Positions 1 to 6,744 of a stretch of 64,000 bases of DNA are shown here, piece by piece; the first letter of the stretch is position 1, and each line of letters begins with the position of its first letter. A program made the position numbers and the translations under genes. The notes beneath the pieces are model-generated. The model ran no database searches and was not told the origin of the DNA. It saw nothing but the letters and a program-made list of their open reading frames with translations. The DNA comes from Pantoea endophytica (GTDB lineage: Bacteria; Pseudomonadota; Gammaproteobacteria; Enterobacterales; Enterobacteriaceae): contig NZ_PJRT01000033.1 of NCBI RefSeq assembly GCF_002858935.1, positions 62,001 through 126,000 on the forward strand, given 5' to 3'.

Positions 1-38
1 CGATGGGTTAACAGATGTTGCAGTGATGCGCGCATCAT
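1..38 (-). CDS. tssM: Probable start of TssM (IcmF-like), cut by window edge
   Basis: Only the first twelve or so codons are visible, reading MMRASLQHLLTH on the minus strand. The start codon overlaps the tssL stop in an ATGA arrangement, which implies translational coupling. In many type VI secretion loci tssL is followed directly by tssM, the large inner-membrane subunit of the baseplate-anchoring complex. The identity rests on this neighbourhood, not on the residues, which are too few to recognise. Confidence 0.45.
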   Translation of the reverse strand, partial: MMRASLQHLLTH

Positions 39-1249
39 TGGCCTCCCTGATGATTGCCGAGGGTTTCCGGTGTCACAAACAGGGTGATTTCCACCCGACG
101 ATTGCGGGCGCGGTTTTCATTACTGTCGTTCGGCAGCAGCGGATTGCTGTCGCCGCGACCTTCCGCTTTCACGCTGTGACCTTCCGCGAGCTGCGGATTA
201 AGCAGCTGCATGATGGCGCGTGCGCGCGCAGAGGAGAATTCGTAGCTGGAGGCGAAACGGCCATCGACCGGGCTGTTATCGGTATACACCGACACCAAAA
301 CCGTGCCTTTAACGGTTTTCATTGCACTGGCGACATGCGCCAGCAGCGCCCGTCCCACCTGATTCACCACCGTGCCGTCGCTGGAGAACAGTTTGTCAGC
401 GGGGATGATCACTTTGCTGCCGAACGCGCCGTCGCTCACTTCCAGCTGTCCGGCGGCAATCACATCATTCAGACGTTGATGCAGATCGAGCAGCGCTTGA
501 GGGGAAGTAGGGCGACGTCCTGGCGTGATTTGTGGCAGCGGGGTTTGATAGATGGTGCGCAGCAGCGGTTCGGCGGCGTTGCCGAGTCGCCAGTTCAGCC
601 CGCTGTAAATCAGGCTCGCCACCAGAGTGGCCAGGGTAACGCAGGCCCAAAGCGGCACCATCGGACGCGTCAGGGTGCTGACCAGCGGATGCACTTCCAC
701 CAGCGGCACCGCCGGATTGGCGCTTGCCGGGCGATGTTCCGTAATGAGTTGTGCCAGGCGTTTGCGGATGGCTTCACACTGCGCGCGGCCGCTGTCACTG
801 CCGCGATAACGGCCTTCATAACCAAGCAGCAGGCAATAGTGGATCAGTTCCAGCAGCCACAGATGCTGCTGCGGGCTTTGCGATACGCGCGACAACAGCT
901 GGAAAACTTTCTCTCCGCCCCAGCTTTCATTGTGAAAGGTGACCAGCATGCCGTTGCCGGACCACACGCCGCGCGTGCCCCACGGCGTTTGCGCTGCGGC
1001 TTCATCCAGTACGCTGCACAGGCAGTAGCGCGCGCCGATAATCATCTCAAAAGGTAAGCCCGCTTGTTTACAGCGTTGTTCGAATTGGCGGATCTCTTCG
1101 ATCAGTAACTGGCGCAATCCGGCAGGATCGTCATGTGTCGCGGCCTGCCGTATACGTACCACGGCATTCAGGATGGGTGCTGCGGCATTAAGCAAAAGGT
1201 TATCATTGCCCGCGACAATGCCATCGCGAGCAAGGGAATCCTGAGTCAT
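35..1249 (-). CDS. tssL: Type VI secretion protein TssL with C-terminal OmpA-like domain
   Basis: This 404-residue protein is a DotU/TssL inner-membrane component of the type VI secretion membrane complex. Residues about 18-175 form the cytoplasmic DotU region, including the stretch LCSVLDEAAAQTPWG. One membrane span is visible at about 198-220. Residues about 275-395 form an OmpA-like peptidoglycan-binding domain with GRGDSNPLLPNDSNENRARN near its end. TssL with such a tail is the longer, 'evolved' form that anchors the secretion complex to the cell wall. The gene is followed by tssM through an ATGA overlap and is preceded, across an 84-bp gap with a weak hairpin, by a small lipoprotein gene. 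Confidence 0.9.
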   Translation of the reverse strand: MTQDSLARDGIVAGNDNLLLNAAAPILNAVVRIRQAATHDDPAGLRQLLIEEIRQFEQRCKQAGLPFEMIIGARYCLCSVLDEAAAQTPWGTRGVWSGNGMLVTFHNESWGGEKVFQLLSRVSQSPQQHLWLLELIHYCLLLGYEGRYRGSDSGRAQCEAIRKRLAQLITEHRPASANPAVPLVEVHPLVSTLTRPMVPLWACVTLATLVASLIYSGLNWRLGNAAEPLLRTIYQTPLPQITPGRRPTSPQALLDLHQRLNDVIAAGQLEVSDGAFGSKVIIPADKLFSSDGTVVNQVGRALLAHVASAMKTVKGTVLVSVYTDNSPVDGRFASSYEFSSARARAIMQLLNPQLAEGHSVKAEGRGDSNPLLPNDSNENRARNRRVEITLFVTPETLGNHQGGQ

Positions 1250-1285
1250 TAAATCTTGGTTATCCAGGCAAGGGCGAAAATCACA

Positions 1286-1312
1286 GCCCGCAGAGCAAAC
1301 GCTTCTGCGGGC
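1286..1312 (-). terminator. Hairpin between lipoprotein gene and tssL
   Basis: A perfect 9-bp stem, GCCCGCAGA at 1286-1294 with TCTGCGGGC at 1304-1312, lies in the 84-bp gap. On the minus strand it is followed by only a short T stretch, so it is at best an attenuating terminator or an RNA processing/stability hairpin within the operon. Confidence 0.4.
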
Positions 1313-1333
1313 ATTGTGCGCCGGATTGCATTA

Positions 1334-1828
1334 TCAGTCTAAAATCCAGGTCGCGGTATCGTTAGTGCGACAAGCCTTGCTGGCGCCGCCAACGGCCACA
1401 CAAACCTGTTTGCTGTTGCGGCGGGGGCGCGGACGATCGCTTCGAATGGTCGCGTCGTAACGGCTGCTCTCCACGCCCGCTTTCGGCGGAATATAGCCAA
1501 TTAACTGGCCGTTAGGCTCATCAGCCACTGCCAGCCAGCTGTGTTCAACACGGCCGAGCACTTCAAACGGTTTGGCGTTATCAAGATAGCGCACTACTTT
1601 GCCACCATAATCAGGCGTGGTCATTACCGAGGCAGCATACAGCGCGCGATAACTCTCATTGACCGGCGTGAATTCGCCAGGTGCTGCCACCGCATGACGA
1701 TGGACCAGTTGGACGCCATTCACTTCACTGGTTACCAGCGTGTCATCTGTAACGGGTGGCGGTGGCGCTTTGCAAGCAGCCAGACTTAATACCGCCAGCA
1801 ACACAAGCACGAGACTCTTATTCACCAT
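1334..1828 (-). CDS. SH3-domain lipoprotein at the type VI secretion locus
   Basis: The product is 164 residues. Its N-terminus carries a lipoprotein signal ending in the lipobox LAAC, followed by a proline-rich linker (KAPPPPV), so it should be a lipid-anchored periplasmic protein. The middle (around residues 70-115, with SWLAVADEPNGQLIGYIPP) resembles a bacterial SH3 fold, and the C-terminal part holds two cysteines in KQVCVAVGGASKACR that may form a disulfide. I chose the ATG at 1828 because GAGG sits just upstream; an in-frame TTG at 1837 is less likely. It precedes tssL on the same strand and may take a TssJ-like or accessory role, but it does not look like classical TssJ. Function is inferred from position. 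Confidence 0.65.
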   Translation of the reverse strand: MVNKSLVLVLLAVLSLAACKAPPPPVTDDTLVTSEVNGVQLVHRHAVAAPGEFTPVNESYRALYAASVMTTPDYGGKVVRYLDNAKPFEVLGRVEHSWLAVADEPNGQLIGYIPPKAGVESSRYDATIRSDRPRPRRNSKQVCVAVGGASKACRTNDTATWILD

Positions 1829-2312
1829 GATCCTCAAATTCCATCAGATTAGCTGCAGAGTAATCTGCGGCACGGGCCGTTAAGGCAGGCAGATTAAGCA
1901 GCGAGAAAGCCATCAAAAAAACAGACAGATTACAGAAAGATAGTGCTGAACTAAGTCTACCTAAGACTTTTGAGAATTCAAACCATTGCACCATGAGAAA
2001 TCCCGTGCTAGCGGGCGAAAAAGCAGCGCAGGCCGATGATATAAAACACATAGTCACGGTGATAGATAAGCTGAGTTAATTTATTCGCTGCAGTTAACGA
2101 TGCGAGGCAGCGCAACGGCATTTGGTCGCTGTTAGTACCAAACGAAAATGGTAAATAAGATTAATCTATTTGTATGAAGCAAAAAAGATTGCCTTGCGAA
2201 ACAATTTTCTCAATTTCGGAATTTCCGGGCCCAATTCTGCCACGTTTAAACGCAGCACGGCATGGCTTTTGCTTGACCCTCTGTTTACACCGCTAAACCG
2301 CTGGAGAAAGCA
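1829..2312. other. Divergent intergenic region between T6SS lipoprotein gene and nasR
   Basis: This 484-bp stretch should carry the promoters of both the leftward type VI operon and nasR. It contains a perfect inverted repeat AAGTCT-ACCTA-AGACTT at 1953-1969, about 125 bp upstream of the lipoprotein start, which could be a regulator site. It also contains a sigma-54-type promoter for nasR near 2258 (listed separately). I see no convincing gene: the open frame at 1818-2057 on the minus strand overlaps the lipoprotein start and has no family resemblance. Confidence 0.6.
2258..2273 (+). promoter_or_regulatory. Sigma-54-type promoter for nasR
   Basis: The sequence CGGCATGGCTTTTGCT has the invariant GG (2259-2260) and GC (2271-2272) separated by exactly ten bases. 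It lies about 40 bp before the nasR start codon. The bases around the two dinucleotides are a moderate match to TGGCAC-N5-TTGCA. Nitrogen-controlled expression of nas genes makes this plausible, but I found no convincing NtrC sites upstream of it. Confidence 0.5.
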
Positions 2313-3533
2313 ATGAATCGGGCTTTGAACTATCTACGTGCTAGCCGCGCCAGCGAGATTGCGAGCCTGCAACGGTTGCTGCGGACCGGCGAACAGATTA
2401 CCGCCATCAGTGAATTGATCCATGTGCTGCAGCGTGAACGTGGAGCCAGCAATATCTGGCTGTGCTCGGCTGGTCGACTGTTTGGTGAAGAGCTAGCACA
2501 GCGCGCTGCGGAGGTAGAACTGCGCGAACAGCGTGCAATGGCGGTGCTGCCGGAAGCAGAGGCGCAGCCCGGCTATAGCCGATTTTGCATGCTGATCGCG
2601 ACTGCGCTTCAGGCGCTGGACAGTCTGCCGGCGCTGCGTCAGCAAGTACACAGCCGCACCGTGACGCAGGCGCAGGCGATGGATGCGTTTAATCACATCA
2701 TCTGCACCTTACTCAATCTGGTATTTGAAGCGGCGGATACCGCCAGTGAGCCGGACATCTCGCGTGCGTTAATCGCGCTATTTAGCTTTATGCAAGGCAA
2801 AGAGCTGGCCGGACAGGAGCGCGCCACCGGTTCGGCGGGATTCGCTGCCGGTGAATTTACCGAGACGCAACGGCAGCGCATTCAGGTGTTGATCGCTGCG
2901 CAGGAGCAAAGCTTTGCGACTTTCAGCCAATTTTCTGATGCGGAAAATCTACAACGCTGGCAGGCGATAGCCGATGCCGGCAGCCAAATTGAGCGGCTAA
3001 GACGCATCGCCTGCACCGGCGCACAGTGCGGTGAAAATGGCGTGTTGCAGTGGTTTAGTCTGCTCAGTTCGCGTCTCGATCAGATGAAACAGATTGAAGA
3101 TACGCTGTGCGCCACGCTGATGAATCGCTGTCAGTGTGCGATTGCGGCTGCCCAGCACAGTGAATCTCCGCCGATAGCCATCGGAGAAGAGGCCAGTTTC
3201 TCGCTTTATATCGCGGGTGCCAGCTGGCTGTCAGGCGTTGAAACCACGCTGGACAGCAATGGCCTCGCGCCCCAGCTCGGGCGTTCGGTGCTGGCGTTGA
3301 TCCGTGAGCAGTCGCAGCGTCTGCAGACGCAGGCCGATGAACTCGCCTCGATGCGCGCGTCACTGGATGAACGCAAAATTATCGATCAGGCGAAAAGCTG
3401 GTTGATGCAGCAGCACGGTTTCAGCGAGCAGGATGCGTGGCAGGCGCTGCGTAAGAGCGCCATGAACCAGAACAAACGGGTGCTGGAAATAGCCCTGGCG
3501 GTGCTGGCGGTTGCCGCCACGCTCAAGGCATAA
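2313..3533 (+). CDS. nasR: NasR, nitrate/nitrite-sensing ANTAR antiterminator
   Basis: NasR (406 residues) binds nitrate or nitrite through an N-terminal helical NIT domain (about residues 30-250). It acts on RNA through a C-terminal ANTAR domain, visible from about residue 335 with the helix DERKIIDQAKSWLMQQHGFS and the following AWQALRKSAM. In Klebsiella NasR allows transcription past a terminator in the nasF leader. The same arrangement is present here: the gene sits directly upstream of a leader with a hexaloop hairpin and a strong terminator. The ATG at 2313 has GGAGAAAG upstream. No DNA-binding domain is present. It is transcribed with the nas operon but probably from its own promoter. 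Confidence 0.95.
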   Translation: MNRALNYLRASRASEIASLQRLLRTGEQITAISELIHVLQRERGASNIWLCSAGRLFGEELAQRAAEVELREQRAMAVLPEAEAQPGYSRFCMLIATALQALDSLPALRQQVHSRTVTQAQAMDAFNHIICTLLNLVFEAADTASEPDISRALIALFSFMQGKELAGQERATGSAGFAAGEFTETQRQRIQVLIAAQEQSFATFSQFSDAENLQRWQAIADAGSQIERLRRIACTGAQCGENGVLQWFSLLSSRLDQMKQIEDTLCATLMNRCQCAIAAAQHSESPPIAIGEEASFSLYIAGASWLSGVETTLDSNGLAPQLGRSVLALIREQSQRLQTQADELASMRASLDERKIIDQAKSWLMQQHGFSEQDAWQALRKSAMNQNKRVLEIALAVLAVAATLKA

Positions 3534-3548
3534 CTCGAAGGAGGTAGC

Positions 3549-3565
3549 TGCACAAACCCTGTGCG
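3549..3565 (+). promoter_or_regulatory. NtrC-like binding site 1 upstream of nasF
   Basis: TGCAC-N7-GTGC is present at 3549-3564, the spacing of the NtrC consensus (TGCACC-N5-GGTGCA). Its centre is about 117 bp upstream of the predicted sigma-54 start, typical for an enhancer-type activator. It lies just after the nasR stop. Confidence 0.6.
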
Positions 3566-3570
3566 TAGAG

Positions 3571-3587
3571 TGCGTCAGCGCAGTGCA
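3571..3587 (+). promoter_or_regulatory. NtrC-like binding site 2 upstream of nasF
   Basis: TGCGTCAGCGCAGTGCA matches 9 of the 12 defined positions of the NtrC 17-mer. Its centre lies 22 bp, two helical turns, from site 1, which would suit cooperative binding of two dimers. It is weaker than site 1. Confidence 0.45.
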
Positions 3588-3647
3588 AAAACGACGCATC
3601 ATCAGCGCATTTATAGCGCCAGCCTTGATAAAACGGCCTGATATTTT

Positions 3648-3664
3648 TGGCACAGGTTTTGCAA
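3648..3664 (+). promoter_or_regulatory. Sigma-54 promoter of the nasFED(CB)A-cobA operon
   Basis: TGGCACAGGTTTTGCAA is a near-perfect -24/-12 element, with GG at 3649-3650 and GC at 3661-3662 separated by ten bases. Transcription should start around 3674, giving a leader of roughly 120 nucleotides before the nasF start. Two NtrC-like sites lie about 70-100 bp upstream, consistent with control by nitrogen limitation. Confidence 0.85.
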
Positions 3665-3681
3665 TACCTTACAGACATTGC

Positions 3682-3715
3682 GCATTTGTTTCGCCAACGG
3701 CGGTGAAGCGAGTGC
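3682..3715 (+). promoter_or_regulatory. NasR-responsive leader hairpin with ANTAR-type hexaloop
   Basis: Bases 3682-3695 pair with 3702-3715 in a continuous 14-bp stem (with some G-U pairs), closed by the six-base loop AACGGC at 3696-3701. The loop has A at position 1 and G at position 4, the signature of RNA hairpins bound by ANTAR domains. It lies within the leader, a few bases after the predicted start of transcription and directly before the terminator. It is the likely target of NasR when nitrate or nitrite is bound. Confidence 0.8.
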
Positions 3716-3722
3716 TTTGGAT

Positions 3723-3773
3723 AAAGGCGTCCGGCCCCATGTTTTTGCGACATGCGGGAGGACGCCTTTTTTT
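3723..3773 (+). terminator. Leader terminator of the nas operon (attenuator)
   Basis: AAAGGCGTCC at 3723-3732 pairs with GGACGCCTTT at 3760-3769. The stem continues inside through CATG/CATG and CCC/GGG pairs, and seven T residues follow at 3767-3773. It lies between the promoter and nasF, so it would block the operon unless NasR allows readthrough. Confidence 0.9.
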
Positions 3774-3794
3774 ATTCTTTTTTTCAGGATGCGC

Positions 3795-5051
3795 ATGATG
3801 AGCAAAACGCGGTTCACATTGTCACGACGTCAATTTCTCCTGGGTAGCGCGGCGGTCGGTGGCAGCTATCTACTGCCGGGATTACGCAATGCGGTATGGG
3901 CTGCCGGTTCCGATGCGCCCGAAAAGAGCAACATTCGCGTCGGCTTTATTCCGCTCACCGACTGCGCGCCGGTGGTGATGGCGTCAGTAAAAGGCTTCGA
4001 TAAAAAATACGGTCTGACGCTGCAACCGAGTAAAGAAGCCAGCTGGGCGGCGGTGCGCGACAAGCTCACCGCTGGCGAATTGGATGCCGCGCACGCGTTG
4101 TACGGCATGATTTATGGTCTGCAGTTGGGCATTGCCGGGCCTCAGCATGAGATGGCTAACCTGATGACGCTCAACAACAACGGGCAGGCCATCACCCTGG
4201 CGAATCAGCTTAAAGATCAGAAAGTTACTAATGCGGCCAGCCTGCAAAAATTAATCGCCAGCCAAGCCAAAGGCAGCTTTACCTTCGCGCATACCTTCCC
4301 AACCAGTACACACGCCATGTGGCTCTATTACTGGCTGGCCAACGCCGGTATCGACCCGTTTGAGGATGTGCGCACCGTGGTGGTCCCGCCACCGCAAATG
4401 GTGATGAACATGAAGATGGGCAACATGAGTGGCTTCTGCGTTGGCGAGCCGTGGAACCAGCGTGCTATCAGCGACAACATCGGTTTTACCGCCACCACCA
4501 CACAGCAAATTTGGCCGGATCATCCGGAAAAAATTCTCGCCACGCGCGCCGCCTGGGTGCAAGAGAACCCCAATACCGCCCGTGCGCTGACCGCCGCAGT
4601 GCTGGAAGCCGCGCGCTGGATCGATGCCTCCGACGCTAACCGCAAAGAGACCGCGCAGGTGCTGGCCGGACGCGCGTGGATCAACACCAAAGTGGAAACG
4701 CTGGAAGGGCGCATGCTCGGTCAGTACGAAAATGGCCTCGGTCAGCGCTGGCAGGACGCGCACGGTATGCGCTTCTTCCGCGACGGTGAAGTGAGCTTCC
4801 CGTGGATTTCCGACGGCATGTGGTTCCTGACGCAGATGAAGCGCTGGGGCATGGTGCAAACCGCGCCTGATTATGCAGCAGTGGCGCGTCAGATCAACCG
4901 TATTGATATCTACAAACAGGCCGCCAGCGCGGTGGGCGGCATTAGCGTCCCAGCCGGCGAGATGCGCAGCAGCACACTGTTCGACGGCAAAGTATGGGAC
5001 GGCAGCAATCCCGCCGCTTATGCCGACAGTTTTGCCCTTAAACGCCGTTAA
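3795..5051 (+). CDS. nasF: NasF/NrtA, nitrate ABC transporter substrate-binding protein
   Basis: The 418-residue protein is the periplasmic receptor for nitrate (and probably nitrite). Its N-terminus carries a twin-arginine signal, SRRQFLLG followed by a hydrophobic stretch, so it should be exported folded by the Tat route. The mature part begins around SDAPEKSNIRVGFIPLTDCAPVV and shows the NrtA pattern, including GFCVGEPWNQRAI. I placed the start at ATG 3795 (ATG 3798 is equally possible) because AGG at 3786-3788 is well spaced. An in-frame start at 3678 would run through the leader terminator and is rejected. First gene of the operon, followed by nasE after 8 bp. Confidence 0.93.
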   Translation: MMSKTRFTLSRRQFLLGSAAVGGSYLLPGLRNAVWAAGSDAPEKSNIRVGFIPLTDCAPVVMASVKGFDKKYGLTLQPSKEASWAAVRDKLTAGELDAAHALYGMIYGLQLGIAGPQHEMANLMTLNNNGQAITLANQLKDQKVTNAASLQKLIASQAKGSFTFAHTFPTSTHAMWLYYWLANAGIDPFEDVRTVVVPPPQMVMNMKMGNMSGFCVGEPWNQRAISDNIGFTATTTQQIWPDHPEKILATRAAWVQENPNTARALTAAVLEAARWIDASDANRKETAQVLAGRAWINTKVETLEGRMLGQYENGLGQRWQDAHGMRFFRDGEVSFPWISDGMWFLTQMKRWGMVQTAPDYAAVARQINRIDIYKQAASAVGGISVPAGEMRSSTLFDGKVWDGSNPAAYADSFALKRR

Positions 5052-5059
5052 GTGAGGTC

Positions 5060-5935
5060 ATGATGAAATCTGAAGCACGCTCGCTCAATACCGCGCCGAT
5101 CGCCGCGCCACCGGCGCAGGTGATTGCACTCAAGGTAACGCCCGCACCGCGTCGGGGTCAACGCTGGCTCCGTCCCCTGCTGCAGCGGCTAATCCCCGCC
5201 AGTTGCGGCCTGATTCTGCTGCTGTTTGTCTGGCAACTGGCTTCAATGTCCAGTAAAGGCTTCCCCACGCCATATGCCACCTGGCAAGCCGCCGTCACGC
5301 TGTTTGCCGATCCGTTTTACAACAACGGGCCCAACGATCAGGGCATCGGCTGGAACGTGGTCGCCTCGCTGCAGCGGGTGGCAATCGGCTTTGGTCTGGC
5401 GGCGCTGGTGGGCGTTCCCGCCGGATTCCTGATTGGCCGTTTTACCTTTATCGCGCACATGCTCAACCCGATCATCGCGTTGCTGCGTCCGGTCAGTCCA
5501 CTTGCCTGGTTGCCGATTGGCCTGCTGCTGTTCCAGCGCGCTGAACCGGCATCAAGCTGGACCATTTTCATCTGCTCCATCTGGCCGATGGTGATCAACA
5601 CCGCCGAAGGCGTACAGCGAATTCCGCAGGATTATCTCAATGTGGCGCGCGTGCTGCGGCTCAATGAGTGGACAGTGATGCGCCGCATTCTGTTCCCGGC
5701 GGTGCTGCCTGCAGTGTTAACCGGTATGCGTTTATCGATGGGCATCGCATGGCTGGTGATTGTCGCTGCGGAAATGCTAACCGGTGGGCTCGGTATCGGT
5801 TTCTGGATTTGGAACGAGTGGAACAACCTCAATGTGGAAAACATCCTGATTGCCATCGTGGTGATTGGCGTGGTCGGGTTACTGCTCGAACAGGCGCTGA
5901 TGTTACTGGCACGCCGCTTTAGCTGGGAAAAATAA
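5060..5935 (+). CDS. nasE: NasE/NrtB, nitrate ABC transporter permease
   Basis: A 291-residue inner-membrane permease of the nitrate/sulfonate/taurine type. After a soluble N-terminal stretch of about 45 residues there are about six membrane segments. The ATPase-contact (EAA) loop is visible around residues 180-200 in GVQRIPQDYLNVARVLRLNE. It should pair as a homodimer with NasD and take nitrate from NasF. It is spaced 8 bp from nasF and 7 bp from nasD, so the three are one translational cluster. Confidence 0.92.
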   Translation: MMKSEARSLNTAPIAAPPAQVIALKVTPAPRRGQRWLRPLLQRLIPASCGLILLLFVWQLASMSSKGFPTPYATWQAAVTLFADPFYNNGPNDQGIGWNVVASLQRVAIGFGLAALVGVPAGFLIGRFTFIAHMLNPIIALLRPVSPLAWLPIGLLLFQRAEPASSWTIFICSIWPMVINTAEGVQRIPQDYLNVARVLRLNEWTVMRRILFPAVLPAVLTGMRLSMGIAWLVIVAAEMLTGGLGIGFWIWNEWNNLNVENILIAIVVIGVVGLLLEQALMLLARRFSWEK

Positions 5936-5942
5936 GGAGCCG

Positions 5943-6734
5943 ATGATGAATCCAATTATTCGCGTACAGCAGGTCAGCCAGCGCTTCAATACCGCAGGCG
6001 GCGAGTTCCTCGCCCTCGATAACGTCAGTTTTGATATCCACGAAGGTGAAACCCTCAGCCTGATTGGTCACTCCGGCTGCGGAAAGTCCACGCTTCTCAA
6101 TTTGATAGCCGGGCTGACGCAGCCGAGTAGCGGCGTGTTGCTGTGTGACAACCGCGAAATCAGCGGTCCCGGTCCGGAGCGTGCGGTGGTGTTCCAGAAC
6201 CATTCGTTGCTGCCGTGGCTGACCGCCTACCAAAACGTGGAGCTGGCGGTGCAGCAAGTGTTCAAAGGAAAAATGAGCAAAAGAGAGATGAGCGAGTGGA
6301 TCGAACACAACCTCAATCGCGTGCAGATGAGTCACGCGCTGCATAAGCGTCCGTCGGAGATCTCCGGCGGCATGAAGCAGCGTGTCGGGATTGCGCGTGC
6401 GCTGGCCATGCAGCCGCGTGTGCTGCTGCTGGATGAACCGTTCGGTGCGCTGGATGCGCTAACGCGCGCTCATCTGCAAGACAGCGTGATGCGCATCCAG
6501 CAGGAGCTCAATACCACCATTGTGCTGATTACGCACGATGTCGATGAGGCGGTGTTGCTGTCAGATCGCGTGTTGATGATGACCAACGGCCCCGCCGCGC
6601 AGGTCGGTGACATTCTCAACATCGACCTGCCGCGTCCACGTTCACGGGTAGCGTTAGCCGACGAGCCGCGCTATCACCAGCTGCGTCAGCGGATTCTGCA
6701 TTTCCTGTATGAAAAGCAAACGGCTGTGGCGTAA
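5943..6734 (+). CDS. nasD: NasD/NrtD, nitrate ABC transporter ATPase
   Basis: The 263-residue ATPase of the nitrate importer. The Walker A motif is GHSGCGKST (about residues 41-49), the signature motif SGGMKQR, and Walker B LLLDEPFGALD; the switch histidine is in LITHDVDEA. NrtD proteins have only the ABC domain, as here, whereas the related cyanobacterial NrtC carries an extra regulatory receptor domain. It follows nasE by 7 bp and the fused reductase gene starts 10 bp after its stop. Confidence 0.94.
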   Translation: MMNPIIRVQQVSQRFNTAGGEFLALDNVSFDIHEGETLSLIGHSGCGKSTLLNLIAGLTQPSSGVLLCDNREISGPGPERAVVFQNHSLLPWLTAYQNVELAVQQVFKGKMSKREMSEWIEHNLNRVQMSHALHKRPSEISGGMKQRVGIARALAMQPRVLLLDEPFGALDALTRAHLQDSVMRIQQELNTTIVLITHDVDEAVLLSDRVLMMTNGPAAQVGDILNIDLPRPRSRVALADEPRYHQLRQRILHFLYEKQTAVA

Positions 6735-6744
6735 GGGGACAACC

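Noticed and set aside
23..1057. Long plus-strand open frame of 344 codons
   Set aside because: It lies antisense within tssL, and its translation is rich in arginine, glutamine and histidine with no family pattern. It is a shadow of a GC-rich gene.
1818..2057. 79-codon minus-strand frame before the lipoprotein gene
   Set aside because: It overlaps the lipoprotein start in another frame, has no ribosome-binding site and no recognisable domain, and would cover the likely operon promoter.
3549..3564. Reading the GCACA/TGTGC palindrome as an RNA hairpin of the nas leader
   Set aside because: It lies upstream of the predicted sigma-54 start and fits the NtrC site spacing, so it acts as DNA, not leader RNA.
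3678..3794. Extension of nasF to an ATG at 3678
   Set aside because: It would translate through the leader hairpin and terminator and put 39 residues before the Tat signal.
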